NCBI GenBank assembly: GCA_965202905.1
Contig: OZ241868.1
Location: forward strand, 2,480,001-2,544,000
Length of the DNA stretch: 64,000 bases
Reading direction: 5' to 3'
Source: CAYFYS01 sp965202905
Lineage (GTDB): Bacteria; Pseudomonadota; Alphaproteobacteria; MPNO01
The notes below the pieces were generated by a model that saw nothing but the letters and a program-made list of their open reading frames with translations, was not told the origin of the DNA and ran no database searches. How positions within the stretch are numbered: position 1 is the stretch's first letter; each line of letters opens with the position of its first letter. A program made the position numbers and the translations under genes. This document shows positions 1-9,648 of the stretch, piece after piece.

Positions 1-446
1 GGATGGATCGGGACAACTGGCAGGCGGTGATCGACACCAATCTCGGGTCGTGCTTCAACATGTGCCGCTGCGTCATCAACGCCATGCGCGACAGGAATTT
101 CGGCCGGATCGTCAATATCGGCTCGATCAACGGTCAGGCCGGGCAGTACGGCCAGGTCAACTACGCCGCCGCGAAGTCGGGCATCCACGGATTCACCAAG
201 GCGCTTGCCCAGGAAGGCGCCGGCAAGGGCGTCACTGTGAACGCCATCGCGCCGGGATATGTCGACACCGACATGGTTCGCGCGGTGCCGGCCAACGTGC
301 TGGAGAAAATCATCGACCGCATTCCCGTCGGCCGCCTCGGACGGGCCGAGGACATCGCCCGCGGCGTCCTGTTCCTGGTCTCCGACGAGGCGGACTTCAT
401 CACCGGCTCGACGCTGTCGATCAACGGCGGCCAGCACATGTACTGA
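1..446 (+). CDS. phaB: Acetoacetyl-CoA reductase, C-terminal part (5' end outside window)
   Basis: C-terminal ~147 residues of a short-chain dehydrogenase; the reading frame is open to the window edge, so the Rossmann start is missing. The catalytic Ser (NIGSINGQ) and the YxxxK motif (NYAAAKSG) are visible, as is the SDR C-terminus (ITGSTLSINGGQHMY). The NGQxGQxGQxNY signature is typical of PhaB, which reduces acetoacetyl-CoA to (R)-3-hydroxybutyryl-CoA with NADPH. It faces phaR tail-to-tail and lies with phaC, phasin and phaJ, supporting PhaB over FabG. The first Met codon in the window (position 3) is internal. Confidence 0.85.
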   Translation, partial: MDRDNWQAVIDTNLGSCFNMCRCVINAMRDRNFGRIVNIGSINGQAGQYGQVNYAAAKSGIHGFTKALAQEGAGKGVTVNAIAPGYVDTDMVRAVPANVLEKIIDRIPVGRLGRAEDIARGVLFLVSDEADFITGSTLSINGGQHMY

Positions 447-471
447 GGCGTCGCGGGCGCCAGCCGGATCC

Positions 472-1077
472 CTAATCCGGCTGGCCGCCCGGCTTGCCGG
501 ACGCCAGCGCGGCAACCAGCCGCTCCAGCCTGGCGACCCGCTCGTCGAGCCCGGCGATCCTTGTTTTCAGCGCCTCGGTCGCTTCTTCCCCGGCCGCCTC
601 CGGCGCCCGGCGCGCGGCCGTGAATATGCCGAAGGAGCGCTGGAACTCCTCGAGGTTCCGGCGTGAGGCCTCGGCAATCTGCTCGACCGCGCTCGGGCCG
701 TCGAACATCTCCTGCATCTGCCGGGTGAAGCTGCGCTGCTGGTTCGCGAATGCGTCCATGCTCTGCTGCAGGTAGCTGGCAAGCTGCGGTCCCACGCCCT
801 CGCCATAGGCCTTCAGCACCTGGCGCAGGTATTCATGCGGCAGGACACCGTGCCCCTTGGTCTCCTCCTCGGCGATGATCTGGGCCAGGATCGAAGAGGT
901 GATATTGCGCCCGGATTTGTCGTCCCGCACGACGAAATCCTGACCCTGTCTCACCATCCGATGGAGATCGTCCAAGGTCACGAACGAGGCGGTCGCAGTG
1001 TTGTAGAGCCGCCGGTTGGCGTATTTCTTGACGACGATCGGGCGGCGCGGCCCAGCTTCCTGTTCGGTCACGGGCAT
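472..1077 (-). CDS. phaR: PHA synthesis repressor PhaR
   Basis: The N-terminal PHB/PHA-accumulation DNA-binding domain is clear (IVVKKYANRRLYNTATASF, then VTLDDL and DFVVRDDKSGRNIT). It is followed by a helical region with glutamine-rich segments and a C-terminal coiled coil. PhaR binds DNA near phasin and phaR genes and is released by binding PHA granules. I place the start at the ATG at 1077 because it precedes the conserved domain directly and has a purine stretch upstream. An in-frame ATG at 1134 would add 19 unconserved residues with no ribosome-binding site. The gene is divergent from the phasin gene, with a palindromic operator candidate between them. Confidence 0.9.
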   Translation of the reverse strand: MPVTEQEAGPRRPIVVKKYANRRLYNTATASFVTLDDLHRMVRQGQDFVVRDDKSGRNITSSILAQIIAEEETKGHGVLPHEYLRQVLKAYGEGVGPQLASYLQQSMDAFANQQRSFTRQMQEMFDGPSAVEQIAEASRRNLEEFQRSFGIFTAARRAPEAAGEEATEALKTRIAGLDERVARLERLVAALASGKPGGQPD

Positions 1078-1149
1078 CTCTCTGCGTGCTGGACGCGCTG
1101 GGTCGGCCTGCCACGGAGACGATGTTTTTGTCATGCGAAAACACCGTTA

Positions 1150-1164
1150 TTTTGCACTGCAAAA
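1150..1164. promoter_or_regulatory. Candidate PhaR operator
   Basis: A perfect inverted repeat, TTTTGCA-C-TGCAAAA, lies between divergent phaR and phasin genes, just upstream of the phasin -35 box. A related imperfect motif (TGCAACGCAAAAT, 1208-1220) follows the -10. PhaR of Paracoccus is known to bind TGC-rich sites upstream of phaP and phaR. Assignment to PhaR is inference from motif and position. Confidence 0.6.
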
Positions 1165-1170
1165 AGATCG

Positions 1171-1198
1171 TTGACAGAGACCCGAACATGGCTACATT
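1171..1198 (+). promoter_or_regulatory. Sigma-70-type promoter of the phasin gene
   Basis: A consensus -35 TTGACA (1171-1176) is followed after 16 bp by TACATT (1193-1198). The start codon is at 1254 and an AAGGAG ribosome-binding site at 1242-1247. The TGC palindrome immediately upstream suits repression by PhaR. Confidence 0.6.
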
Positions 1199-1253
1199 TA
1201 CCACTATGCAACGCAAAATACCATATGACGCGAAACACCCCAAGGAGCCGATC

Positions 1254-1784
1254 ATGACGACCAGAAAGAGCACCGATTCGACCGCCCAGGCAGCCGCCGT
1301 GGAGGCGGTGGAGACCATCGCAAGCGTCGGCAAGGAGACCCTGGAGACGGTGGTGAAGATTGGCGCCGACGCGGCGACCGAGGGCTACCGCAACGCCGCC
1401 GCCTATGGCCGCGATCAGGCCGACATGGCCCACTCAGCCTACGACAAGACCATGGGCTACAGCCGCGACAACGTCGATGCGATGTCGGAAGCCTCGGCGC
1501 TCGCGATCGCCGGTGCGGAGGCGTGCCTCGCCGAGGTGGCCGACTACACCAAGACCGCCCTGGCGGAGAACCTGGAGCTGATGCAGCGCGCGATCGCGGT
1601 CAAGTCGCCCCTGGAGCTTTTCGACATCCAGATCGAGGCGTGCAGCCGCGCGGGTAACCGGATGATCACGCAGACGACCAAGATGAACCAGATCGCCACC
1701 GAGTCCGTGACCAGGGCGTGCGCTCCGATCAAGGCGCGCATGGACAAGGCGATGGAAACCTTCTTCAAGCCCTACACGGCCTAG
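1254..1784 (+). CDS. phaP: Phasin family protein
   Basis: A 176-residue, mostly helical, alanine-rich protein without signal peptide. The Phasin_2-like region contains repeated (A/E)-rich helices and a segment like KSPLELFDIQIEACSRAGNRMI, typical of alphaproteobacterial phasins that coat PHA granules. The ATG at 1254 follows AAGGAG at 1242-1247 and a strong promoter, so I prefer it over an in-frame upstream Met at 1086. It is divergent from phaR and 132 bp upstream of phaC, consistent with PhaR-controlled granule coating. Confidence 0.85.
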   Translation: MTTRKSTDSTAQAAAVEAVETIASVGKETLETVVKIGADAATEGYRNAAAYGRDQADMAHSAYDKTMGYSRDNVDAMSEASALAIAGAEACLAEVADYTKTALAENLELMQRAIAVKSPLELFDIQIEACSRAGNRMITQTTKMNQIATESVTRACAPIKARMDKAMETFFKPYTA

Positions 1785-1916
1785 CCGACCGGTCCTGGAG
1801 CGGGTATGCGGCGCCGTCCGCCATGCCCGCTTCCGTTGCCGGGCGGGACTGCCTAGAGTCGGCAACGAACGGCGTGCGCCCGGCGCCGCGTCGCGATTGC
1901 GCTTTGCAGGTGCGCC

Positions 1917-3674
1917 GTGAACGATGAGAAGACCCCCAAGGCCGAGGAGTGGCTCGCCGGGTTCGGCGAGGCGCTCGGAAAATCTGCGCAGGACTGGCGG
2001 CAGGGCTGGGCGGACTGGCTGAATGCCGTCTCCGGTAGCGGCCAGGACGCGCCGCCCCGGGCGGTGAGCTTCGATCCGGCGAAGGTGCTGGAGGCCCAGA
2101 TCGAGCTGTGGCGCGATTTTCAGGCGTTGTCGCTTGGCGCCACCGCGCGGCTGATGGGCCAGGAGGCGCGACCGATCATCGCTCCCGAGTCGGGCGACTT
2201 CCGCTTCAAGGACGCCGAGTGGTCCGACAACCCGGTCTTCGATTTCCTCAAACAATCCTATCTGCTCAACGCGAGATGGCTGCGCCGTACCCTGGCCGGG
2301 GTCGAGGGGCTCGACAAGCGGGGGGCGGACACCCTCGATTTCTTCGGCCGCCAGATCGTCGATGCGTTCTCGCCGGCGAACTTTCCGCTGACCAACCCCG
2401 CGGTCATGCGCGAGATGCGCGAGACCAAGGGAGAGAGCCTGATCCGCGGCTTCCGCCAGTTCGCCGAGGATCTCCAGGACGCCGGGCGCGGCCCGCGCCC
2501 CAGCCAGGTTGATATGGACGCCTTCGAAGTCGGCGGCAATATCGCGGCGAGCCCCGGGGCCGTGATCCTCCAGACCCCGATCATGCAGCTCCTGCAGTAC
2601 CAGCCGGCCACCGAGACGGTCTACAAGAAGCCGCTTCTCATCGTCCCGCCCTGGATCAACAAGTTCTACATCCTCGATCTCAGGCCCGACAACTCGTTCA
2701 TTCGCTGGGCGGCCGCGCAGGGCTACACCGTCTTCCTGATTTCCTGGGTCAACCCCGATGAGAGCCACGCGGAGCTCGGCTTCGACGATTATGTCCGCGA
2801 GGGGATCTTCGGCGCCCTGGAAGCGGTCGAAAAGGCGACCGGCGAGCGTCAGGTCACCGCGATCGGCTATTGCATCGGGGGCACGCTCCTGGCCGCCACG
2901 CTCGGCTACATGGCCGCCACCGGCGATGATCGGATCTCGGCGGCGACCTTCTTCGCGGCCCAGGTCGATTTCGAGGATGCCGGCGATTTGCTCGTCTTCA
3001 CCGACGAGGCCCATATGGAACCGCTCGAACGCCAGGTCCGGGAGAAAGGCTATCTCGAGGGCGCCAAGATGGCCGCGGCCTTCAATGCGCTGCGGGCCAA
3101 TGATCTGATATGGTACTTCGTGATCAACAACTACCTGATGGGCAAGGAGCCGCCGGCCTTCGACCTGCTCTACTGGAACGCCGATGCGACCAACTTCCCC
3201 GCGCGGATGTTCATCGACTACCTGCGTAACATGTACCAGCGCAACAACTTGGCCCGACCCGGCGGGTTCGAGCTTCTCGGCCGGGGCGTCGACCTCGGCG
3301 CGGTGACCGTCCCGGCATATATCCAGGCGAGCAGGGAGGACCACATCGCGCCGGCGGGGTCGGTCTACAAGGCGACCCGGCTGCTCGGCGGGCCGAAGCG
3401 GTTCGTGCTCGCCGGCTCCGGCCATATCGCGGGCGTGATAAATCCGCCGGAAAAGAACAAGTACCGGCACTGGCTGGCCGAGGACGGTGCGTTGCCTGCG
3501 GACTTCGAAACCTGGCGCGACGGCGCGGTCGAGCATCCGGGCTCGTGGTGGCCGGACTGGCACCGCTGGCTGTCGCGCCGGTCGGGCCGGAAGGTGCCCG
3601 CGCGGATCCCGGGCGATGGCGCGCTGCCGGTGCTGGAGCCCGCGCCCGGAACCTATGTCATGAAACGCGCCTGA
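1917..3674 (+). CDS. phaC: Class I poly(R)-hydroxyalkanoic acid synthase
   Basis: A 585-residue PHA synthase, the usual class I length, which polymerises (R)-3-hydroxyacyl-CoA at the granule. An N-terminal PhaC_N domain precedes an alpha/beta-hydrolase core. The lipase-like box is GYCIGG, with nucleophile Cys319. The predicted triad is completed by Asp475 (SREDHIAP) and His503 (GSGHIAG). The start is a GTG with GCAGG six bases upstream. Downstream DUF6489 and phaJ genes follow on the same strand. Confidence 0.95.
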   Translation: MNDEKTPKAEEWLAGFGEALGKSAQDWRQGWADWLNAVSGSGQDAPPRAVSFDPAKVLEAQIELWRDFQALSLGATARLMGQEARPIIAPESGDFRFKDAEWSDNPVFDFLKQSYLLNARWLRRTLAGVEGLDKRGADTLDFFGRQIVDAFSPANFPLTNPAVMREMRETKGESLIRGFRQFAEDLQDAGRGPRPSQVDMDAFEVGGNIAASPGAVILQTPIMQLLQYQPATETVYKKPLLIVPPWINKFYILDLRPDNSFIRWAAAQGYTVFLISWVNPDESHAELGFDDYVREGIFGALEAVEKATGERQVTAIGYCIGGTLLAATLGYMAATGDDRISAATFFAAQVDFEDAGDLLVFTDEAHMEPLERQVREKGYLEGAKMAAAFNALRANDLIWYFVINNYLMGKEPPAFDLLYWNADATNFPARMFIDYLRNMYQRNNLARPGGFELLGRGVDLGAVTVPAYIQASREDHIAPAGSVYKATRLLGGPKRFVLAGSGHIAGVINPPEKNKYRHWLAEDGALPADFETWRDGAVEHPGSWWPDWHRWLSRRSGRKVPARIPGDGALPVLEPAPGTYVMKRA

Positions 3675-3701
3675 CGAGATCGCGAAGACAGGAAGGCTCC
3701 G

Positions 3702-3938
3702 ATGAAATTCTCGATCGATATCGACTGCTCGCCCGAGGAGGCGCGGCAGTTCCTCGGCCTTCCCGACGTCACGGAGTTCCAGCAACGCATGATGGCCCAG
3801 GTCCAGGACCAGATCGGCGCGCACCTCGCGGCGATGGATCCCGACGCGCTGATGAAAGCCTGGATGCCGCTGGGCGCCCCGGCCTGGGAAACTTTCCAGA
3901 AGGCCTTCATGCAGGGGTTCGGCAAGCCCAAGGATTGA
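3702..3938 (+). CDS. DUF6489-type small protein of PHA loci
   Basis: A 78-residue soluble protein (begins MKFSIDIDCSPEEARQFLGLPDV), rich in Met, Gln and charged residues. It resembles the small proteins often found beside phaC in alphaproteobacteria. It has no signal peptide or TM segment. It is 27 bp downstream of phaC and probably cotranscribed with it and with phaJ. The function is unknown; a granule-associated or synthase-modulating role is only suggested by context. Confidence 0.7.
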   Translation: MKFSIDIDCSPEEARQFLGLPDVTEFQQRMMAQVQDQIGAHLAAMDPDALMKAWMPLGAPAWETFQKAFMQGFGKPKD

Positions 3939-3982
3939 CCGAACCCCCGGCGCACAGAGACAGAGCGACAGAAAGCGTTGAG

Positions 3983-4438
3983 ATGGACACGATCGCCACG
4001 CCACCGGCCACGAACGAGCAGCACGGCTACTACATCGAGGATCTCGCGGTCGGCATGACCGCGGCCTTCGGCAAGACGATCTCCGAGGCGGACGTAACCA
4101 TGTTCGCCGGCATTTCCGGCGACACCAACCCGCTGCATCTCAACGCCGAGTTCGCCGCCGCTGGCCGATTCGGCGAGCGGATCGCGCACGGCATGCTGAC
4201 GGCCGGCCTGATCTCGGCGGTCATCGCGACGCGGTTGCCGGGCGCGGGGGCGATCTATCGCAGCCAAAGCCTGCGCTTCACCGCGCCCGTCCGCCTCGGC
4301 GATACGGTGACCGCCCGCGTCACGATCGCCGGCCTCGACCGCGACAGGCACCGCGTGAGCCTGTCGACCGTCTGCACCGTTGACGAGACCGTCGTGATCG
4401 ACGGCGAGGCCGAAATCTGGGTGCCCGCGCGCCCCTGA
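3983..4438 (+). CDS. phaJ: MaoC-like (R)-specific enoyl-CoA hydratase
   Basis: A 151-residue single hotdog-fold protein. The hydratase-2 motif is intact: FAGISGDTNPLH, with the catalytic Asp and His spaced as in PhaJ. The family converts trans-2-enoyl-CoA from beta-oxidation into (R)-3-hydroxyacyl-CoA, feeding PHA synthase. The ATG at 3983 gives a standard-length protein beginning MDTIATPPATNEQHGYY. Its position after phaC and DUF6489 supports a PHA-precursor role. It converges on gmk. Confidence 0.88.
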   Translation: MDTIATPPATNEQHGYYIEDLAVGMTAAFGKTISEADVTMFAGISGDTNPLHLNAEFAAAGRFGERIAHGMLTAGLISAVIATRLPGAGAIYRSQSLRFTAPVRLGDTVTARVTIAGLDRDRHRVSLSTVCTVDETVVIDGEAEIWVPARP

Positions 4439-4549
4439 GCGCCTCCGAAAACGCGGCCCGGCCGAACCGATTTCGACCCCGCCTGCTGCAACGGTTCTGC
4501 GTCATCGGCGAGATGTCGTTATGAAAGACCGGGCCTGAGCGGAAACGCC

Positions 4550-5188
<639 letters not shown>

Positions 5189-5190
5189 CG

Positions 5191-6132
5191 CTATTCGATG
5201 TTCTGCACCTGCTCGCGCAGGCGTTCGATCGCGGCCTTGAGATCGAGCCCGACGCGGGTGAGCTCGAGGTTCGCGGATTTGGAGCACAGCGTGTTGGCTT
5301 CCCGGTTGAACTCCTGGCACAGGAAATCGAGCTTGCGGCCGACCGCACCGCCGGAGCCGATCAGTTCGCGCGCGGCCACGACGTGGGAAGCCAGCCGGTC
5401 GATCTCCTCGCGGACATCTGCGCGCCCGGCCAGATAGGCGACTTCCTGGGTCAGGCGATCCCCGGACAGCGGCGGGTCGGCGCCCAGAAGTTCTCGAATC
5501 TGTTCGTGGACCCGGGCACGGAAGGCTTCGGGCTCGGCGGCGGCGATCGCGGCAGCGGCGGCGGACAAGCCGGCGATCTCGCTCAAATGCCCCTCGACCA
5601 GCGCTCCGAGCCGCGCGCCCTCCGCGCGCCGGGACAGCGCGAGCGAATCGAGCGCCTCGCCGAGCGAGTCGATCATCCTGTCCCGTTTCCGCTCGCGGAC
5701 CTGTTGATCCTCCTCGTCTTCGAGCGTCTCCAGCACCCCGGGCAGCGCCATGATCGATTCGAGCCGGGCCGGCGGCGCGTCCACCCGCCGGCGCAGCGCA
5801 TCGTATATCGCCAGCAGCTTGTCGAGCACCGGCTCGTTGACCCGGACGTTGGGCGTGCGCCGCGTCCGCGCGGGCGCCAGATGGACGGACAGCGCGCCGC
5901 GGGCGAATCGCTCATTGGCCAGTGTGCGGGCGCGCGGCTCCAGCGCGTCGTAGCCGCCGGGCAGGCGCAGTCGAACATCGAGGGTGCGGGCGTTGACCGA
6001 CTTTACCTCCCAGGCCCAGCGGTCGCCGTCGAAATCGCCCTCGGCGCGTGCAAAGCCGGTCATGCTTTGCAGCGCCGCGCCCGCATTCGGCCGGTTTGCA
6101 GCGCCGCCCTTCTTCGCGGTCCGCTCGGACAT
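5191..6132 (-). CDS. yicC: YicC family endoribonuclease
   Basis: A 313-residue protein with the N-terminal YicC domain (SMTGFARAEGDFDGDRWAWE, SVNARTLDVRLRLP) and C-terminal DUF1732 (the EEIDRLASH...REANTLCSKS segment). E. coli YicC is reported to be an RNase affecting small RNAs. It sits directly upstream of gmk. In many alphaproteobacteria mltG-yicC-gmk is continuous; here rmuC and an SDR gene on the other strand separate mltG from yicC. Confidence 0.92.
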   Translation of the reverse strand: MSERTAKKGGAANRPNAGAALQSMTGFARAEGDFDGDRWAWEVKSVNARTLDVRLRLPGGYDALEPRARTLANERFARGALSVHLAPARTRRTPNVRVNEPVLDKLLAIYDALRRRVDAPPARLESIMALPGVLETLEDEEDQQVRERKRDRMIDSLGEALDSLALSRRAEGARLGALVEGHLSEIAGLSAAAAAIAAAEPEAFRARVHEQIRELLGADPPLSGDRLTQEVAYLAGRADVREEIDRLASHVVAARELIGSGGAVGRKLDFLCQEFNREANTLCSKSANLELTRVGLDLKAAIERLREQVQNIE

Positions 6133-6452
6133 CGGTCCCGTTCACATTGCGCCGGCGGCCCGACCGGGACCCGGCGCAGGCCGGGCGGTCGGGGCGACCC
6201 TGTATAGTTCAATTCGCCGTGCCGGCAAATCGATCCTCGTCGGGGCCGATTTCGCCGCGGGCGGTGATGGGATAACGGTCGGAACAGACCCTTCGGTAGC
6301 CCCGCCCGCCGCCTGCGCGAGATGGACGACCGCCCCGTCGTGATCCGATCGTCCGATAGCGGCTATCCCGGACACGGCCGTTCCCTGCGCCCGGGCACAA
6401 CCTGTAGAATTGCGGTCAGCCGTCATTCACAGGATTCGACACACTGGCGAAA
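6133..6452. other. 320-bp divergent intergenic region, no gene recognised
   Basis: Lies between divergent yicC and the SDR gene. Several overlapping reading frames exist but none shows a conserved domain or a plausible ribosome-binding site. It must hold both promoters; no consensus -35/-10 pair stands out. Confidence 0.5.
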
Positions 6453-7220
6453 TTGTCCCATTCGGAGCCGCGCGCGATCCTGATCACCGGGGCCTCCAGC
6501 GGCATCGGGGCGGCGCTGGCGCAGTGCTACGCCGCGCACGGGACGACGCTGTTCCTGGGCGGGCGCGACGCGCAGCGCCTGGACGCGGTCGCAGCCGGTT
6601 GCCGCAACGCCGGCGCTACGGCGGAGCCCGAATCGGTCGAGGCGACCGACCGCGAGGCCAGCGCGCGCTGGCTCGCGGCCGCCGACGACACGGCGCCGCT
6701 CGACTTGGTGATCGCGAATGCCGGAATCTCGGCCGGCACGGGCGGCGGCGGCGAGAGCGCGGACCAAGCCAGACGGATCCTCGCGGTCAATGTCGATGGA
6801 GTCGTCAATACGGTCCTGCCGGCGCTGGACCGGATGCTCGGCCGCGGCCGCGGCCAGATCGCGATCGTGTCCTCGCTGGCCGGGCTGCGCGGCTTTCCCG
6901 GCGCGCCGGCCTATGCGGCATCCAAGGCGGCGGTCCGGGTCTGGGGCGAATCGCTGCGCGCCCTTCACGCGACCGACGGCATCCGGGTCTCGGTGATCTG
7001 CCCCGGATTCATCGCCACGCCGATGACCGCAGTAAACCGGTTCCGCATGCCGTTCCTGATGGACGCCGATCGCGCCGCAGCGATCATCCGGCGCGGACTC
7101 GCTCGGAATCGCGGGCGGATCGCCTTTCCCTGGCAACTCTATGGCCTGATCCTGCTGTTCGCCACCCTGCCCGGGCCGGTCGTCGATCCGATCCTGCGTC
7201 GGGCGCCGCGCAAGGACTGA
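6453..7220 (+). CDS. SDR family oxidoreductase
   Basis: A 255-residue classical short-chain dehydrogenase. The cofactor motif is TGASSGIG near the N-terminus, then NAG (IANAGIS), the catalytic Ser (SSLAGLRGFPGAPAY) and YAASK. The C-terminus carries a hydrophobic stretch (WQLYGLILLFATLPGPVV) that suggests membrane association. It starts with TTG. Substrate unknown. It lies between divergent yicC and codirectional rmuC. Confidence 0.8.
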   Translation: MSHSEPRAILITGASSGIGAALAQCYAAHGTTLFLGGRDAQRLDAVAAGCRNAGATAEPESVEATDREASARWLAAADDTAPLDLVIANAGISAGTGGGGESADQARRILAVNVDGVVNTVLPALDRMLGRGRGQIAIVSSLAGLRGFPGAPAYAASKAAVRVWGESLRALHATDGIRVSVICPGFIATPMTAVNRFRMPFLMDADRAAAIIRRGLARNRGRIAFPWQLYGLILLFATLPGPVVDPILRRAPRKD

Positions 7221-7297
7221 GCCGGCGGCGGAATTTCGGCTCGCGCGGGCGCCGCGGCCTCGCTTAGAGTCGCCCCGGAGCGTCAAAGGAAACTTCC

Positions 7298-8629
7298 ATG
7301 GAACCGATTTCGATCGCTTTGACGGTGATCGCGCTCGTCATCGGTGCGGCCGCCGCCTGGCTCGCCCGCAACGGCGAGATCGCCAGGCTGACCGCAGCGC
7401 GCGATGCCGAGCGCGAACGCGCGGAGTCGCTCGGCCGCGACCTCGAAGCCGAGCGAATCGCCCTGGCTGCGGCACGCACCCGGCTCGAGGCGACGAGCGG
7501 CATGCGCGAGGCCATCGACAAGGACCTGAAGGCGCTGGCCGATCAGGCGCTGAAGGAGAATCAGGCTTCGTTCCTCACCATCGCCAACGAAGTCATGGAC
7601 AAGCGGTTCAAGCTCGCCGCCGGCGACCTCGACCAGCGTCAGGCGGCGATCAGGAGCTTGGTCGAGCCGATGGAAAAGTCGCTCGCAGAGTATCGCAAGA
7701 ACCTCCACGAGATCGAGCAGAGCCGCAAGCAGGCCTATGGCAGCCTGAGCGCAGAGATCAGGAACGTCGCCGAGGCCCAGGAACGCGTGCGCACGGAGGC
7801 CTCCAGGCTGGTCAACGCTCTGCGCGCGGCGCCCAGGAGCAGCGGACGCTGGGGCGAGGAGACGTTGCGGAACATTCTCGAACTGTCCGGCATGACGGCC
7901 CATTGCGATTTCGTCGTCGAGCCGACGATCGGCGGGGAAGCCGGTCCGCAGAGACCGGACGTAATCATTCGCCTCCCCGGCGGCGGCCAGTTGGTGGTCG
8001 ACGCCAAGACACCGCTGTCGGCCTATATGGACGGAATCGATGCCGTCGACGACCAGGAGCGCGAGGCTCACATGGTGCGGCACGCGAAGCTGCTGCGCGA
8101 GCACATGCGCTCGCTCGCCTCCAAAGCATACCAGGACGCGATCGAGCTGAGCCCGGACTACGTGGTCATGTTCGTGGCCGGCGACAGCTTCTATGCCGCG
8201 GCAATGGAGCGGGATCCGGCCCTGTATTCGGACGCCTTCAGGCGGCGCGTGATCATCGTCTCGCCGTCGACGATGCTGGGCCTCGCCAAGAGCGTCGCCT
8301 TCGGCTGGCGACAGGAGGGCGTCGCGCACAATGCCCGCCAGATCGCCGATCTCGGGCGCGAACTGTATGGCCGCCTGGCCAACATGGGCGAGCATGTCGC
8401 AACGCTGGGCCGCGACATCGAGCGTTCGGCCAAGAGTTATAACAGCCTGCTCGGCAACCTCGAGAGCCGGGTCATGCCGCAGGCCCGTCGATTCTCCGAC
8501 CTCGATGTCGAGGGCGCGGAAACCGGGATCGCCGATTTCATCCCGATCGAGACCGATGTCAGGCCGCCGCGCGAGGACCGCGATCTCGTCGTCGGGCCGC
8601 ATTCGCGTCAAGGCGCGGCCGCGGAATAA
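7298..8629 (+). CDS. rmuC: DNA recombination protein RmuC
   Basis: 443 residues: an N-terminal TM helix (about residues 3-22), a long coiled coil to about residue 170, then the RmuC nuclease-like domain with SGRWGEETLRNILELSGM, GGGQLVVDAKTPLSAYMDGID and the SPSTMLGLAKSVAFGWRQE segment. RmuC limits inverted-repeat-associated rearrangement in E. coli by a nuclease-type activity. The ATG at 7298 is preceded by CAAAGGAAA. It converges on mltG with 4 bp between stops. Confidence 0.92.
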   Translation: MEPISIALTVIALVIGAAAAWLARNGEIARLTAARDAERERAESLGRDLEAERIALAAARTRLEATSGMREAIDKDLKALADQALKENQASFLTIANEVMDKRFKLAAGDLDQRQAAIRSLVEPMEKSLAEYRKNLHEIEQSRKQAYGSLSAEIRNVAEAQERVRTEASRLVNALRAAPRSSGRWGEETLRNILELSGMTAHCDFVVEPTIGGEAGPQRPDVIIRLPGGGQLVVDAKTPLSAYMDGIDAVDDQEREAHMVRHAKLLREHMRSLASKAYQDAIELSPDYVVMFVAGDSFYAAAMERDPALYSDAFRRRVIIVSPSTMLGLAKSVAFGWRQEGVAHNARQIADLGRELYGRLANMGEHVATLGRDIERSAKSYNSLLGNLESRVMPQARRFSDLDVEGAETGIADFIPIETDVRPPREDRDLVVGPHSRQGAAAE

Positions 8630-8633
8630 GCGC

Positions 8634-9632
8634 TCAGCGTCCGTTCGCGCGGCGGCGCAGGCGCTCGATCCGGCGCAATTTGCGGACGTTGCGGCGGTGC
8701 TCGGCGAGGGTGTGGGCGAAGACGTGCCCGCCGTCGCCGCTGGCGACGAAGTAGATCTCGCGGGTTTCGGCGGGGTGGAGCGCGGCCGCGATCGAGGCCG
8801 CGCCGGGGCTCGCGATCGGGCCCGGCGGCAGCCCGCGATAGCGGTAGGTGTTGTAGGGCGAGTCGATCTCCAGATCGCTGCGCCGCAGCGGTCGGTCTAA
8901 CGGAGCCTCGCCGCCGGTGACCGCAAAAGCCACCGTTGGATCGGATTGCAGCCGCATGCGCCGTCGAAGCCGGTTGTGGAAGACCGCCGAAACCCGCGCC
9001 CGTTCGGACTCGATGGCCGTCTCGCGCTCGACGATCGAGGCCAGCACCAGCGCCTCGGCCGGCGTGGCGACCGCAAGATTCGCGCCGCGGACGCGCCATC
9101 GTGCCTCCAGCAGCCTGTCCATCGCCGCGCGCATCCGCCCGATCAGGGCCGCGCGGCCGTCGCCCAGCGAATAGAAGTAAGTTTCGGGCAGCAGCACCCC
9201 CTCGCCCGGGAACGGCGGCAGATCGCCGGTCAGGCCCTCGGCCGCTTCGACCTGCGCGTAGATCTGGCGCACGGTCAGGCCCTCGGCGATGGTCAGCCGG
9301 CGCTTGACCGTCCGGCCCTCCACCAGCAGCGCGACCGCCCGGTCCATCGAGATCCGCGCGGCGAAACGGTATTCGCCGGCCTGCATCGCGCGGCTCCGCC
9401 CGGTCAGTCTTGCCCCCGCCTTGAAGAGCTGCCGGTCGGCGATGACGCCGGCCGTCTCCAGGGTCCGCGCGATTCCATCGAGCCCCGCCCCCTTGGCGAT
9501 CACCGCCGTCCGATCGCGCTCCAGCGGACCGTCGCGCGTAAAGCTCAGATATCCCCAACAGGCCACGGCGAGCACCAGGACCAGCAGCGCCGGGACGAGG
9601 TAGACGAGCCCATGGACCGCCAGGCGCCGCAT
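8634..9632 (-). CDS. mltG: Endolytic murein transglycosylase MltG
   Basis: 332 residues: an N-terminal membrane anchor (about residues 8-32), a LysM-like part (AEGLTVRQIYAQVEAA), then the YceG domain with catalytic Glu in LASIVERETAIESERARVSAVFHNRL and the conserved QSDPTVAFA and SPYNTYRYRGLPPGPIASPG blocks. It cleaves nascent glycan strands at the inner membrane and helps set chain length. It lies 16 bp downstream of fabF, as in many alphaproteobacteria. Confidence 0.94.
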   Translation of the reverse strand: MRRLAVHGLVYLVPALLVLVLAVACWGYLSFTRDGPLERDRTAVIAKGAGLDGIARTLETAGVIADRQLFKAGARLTGRSRAMQAGEYRFAARISMDRAVALLVEGRTVKRRLTIAEGLTVRQIYAQVEAAEGLTGDLPPFPGEGVLLPETYFYSLGDGRAALIGRMRAAMDRLLEARWRVRGANLAVATPAEALVLASIVERETAIESERARVSAVFHNRLRRRMRLQSDPTVAFAVTGGEAPLDRPLRRSDLEIDSPYNTYRYRGLPPGPIASPGAASIAAALHPAETREIYFVASGDGGHVFAHTLAEHRRNVRKLRRIERLRRRANGR

Positions 9633-9648
9633 CGGCCGCGCGATCGGG

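Noticed and set aside
1434..4004. Very long minus-strand open frame opposite phasin, phaC and DUF6489 (and similar ones opposite mutS, glnD and fabF)
   Set aside because: Such frames are expected opposite GC-rich genes with strong codon bias. They show no domains, are Arg/Gly/Asp/His-rich, and mirror well-identified plus-strand genes.
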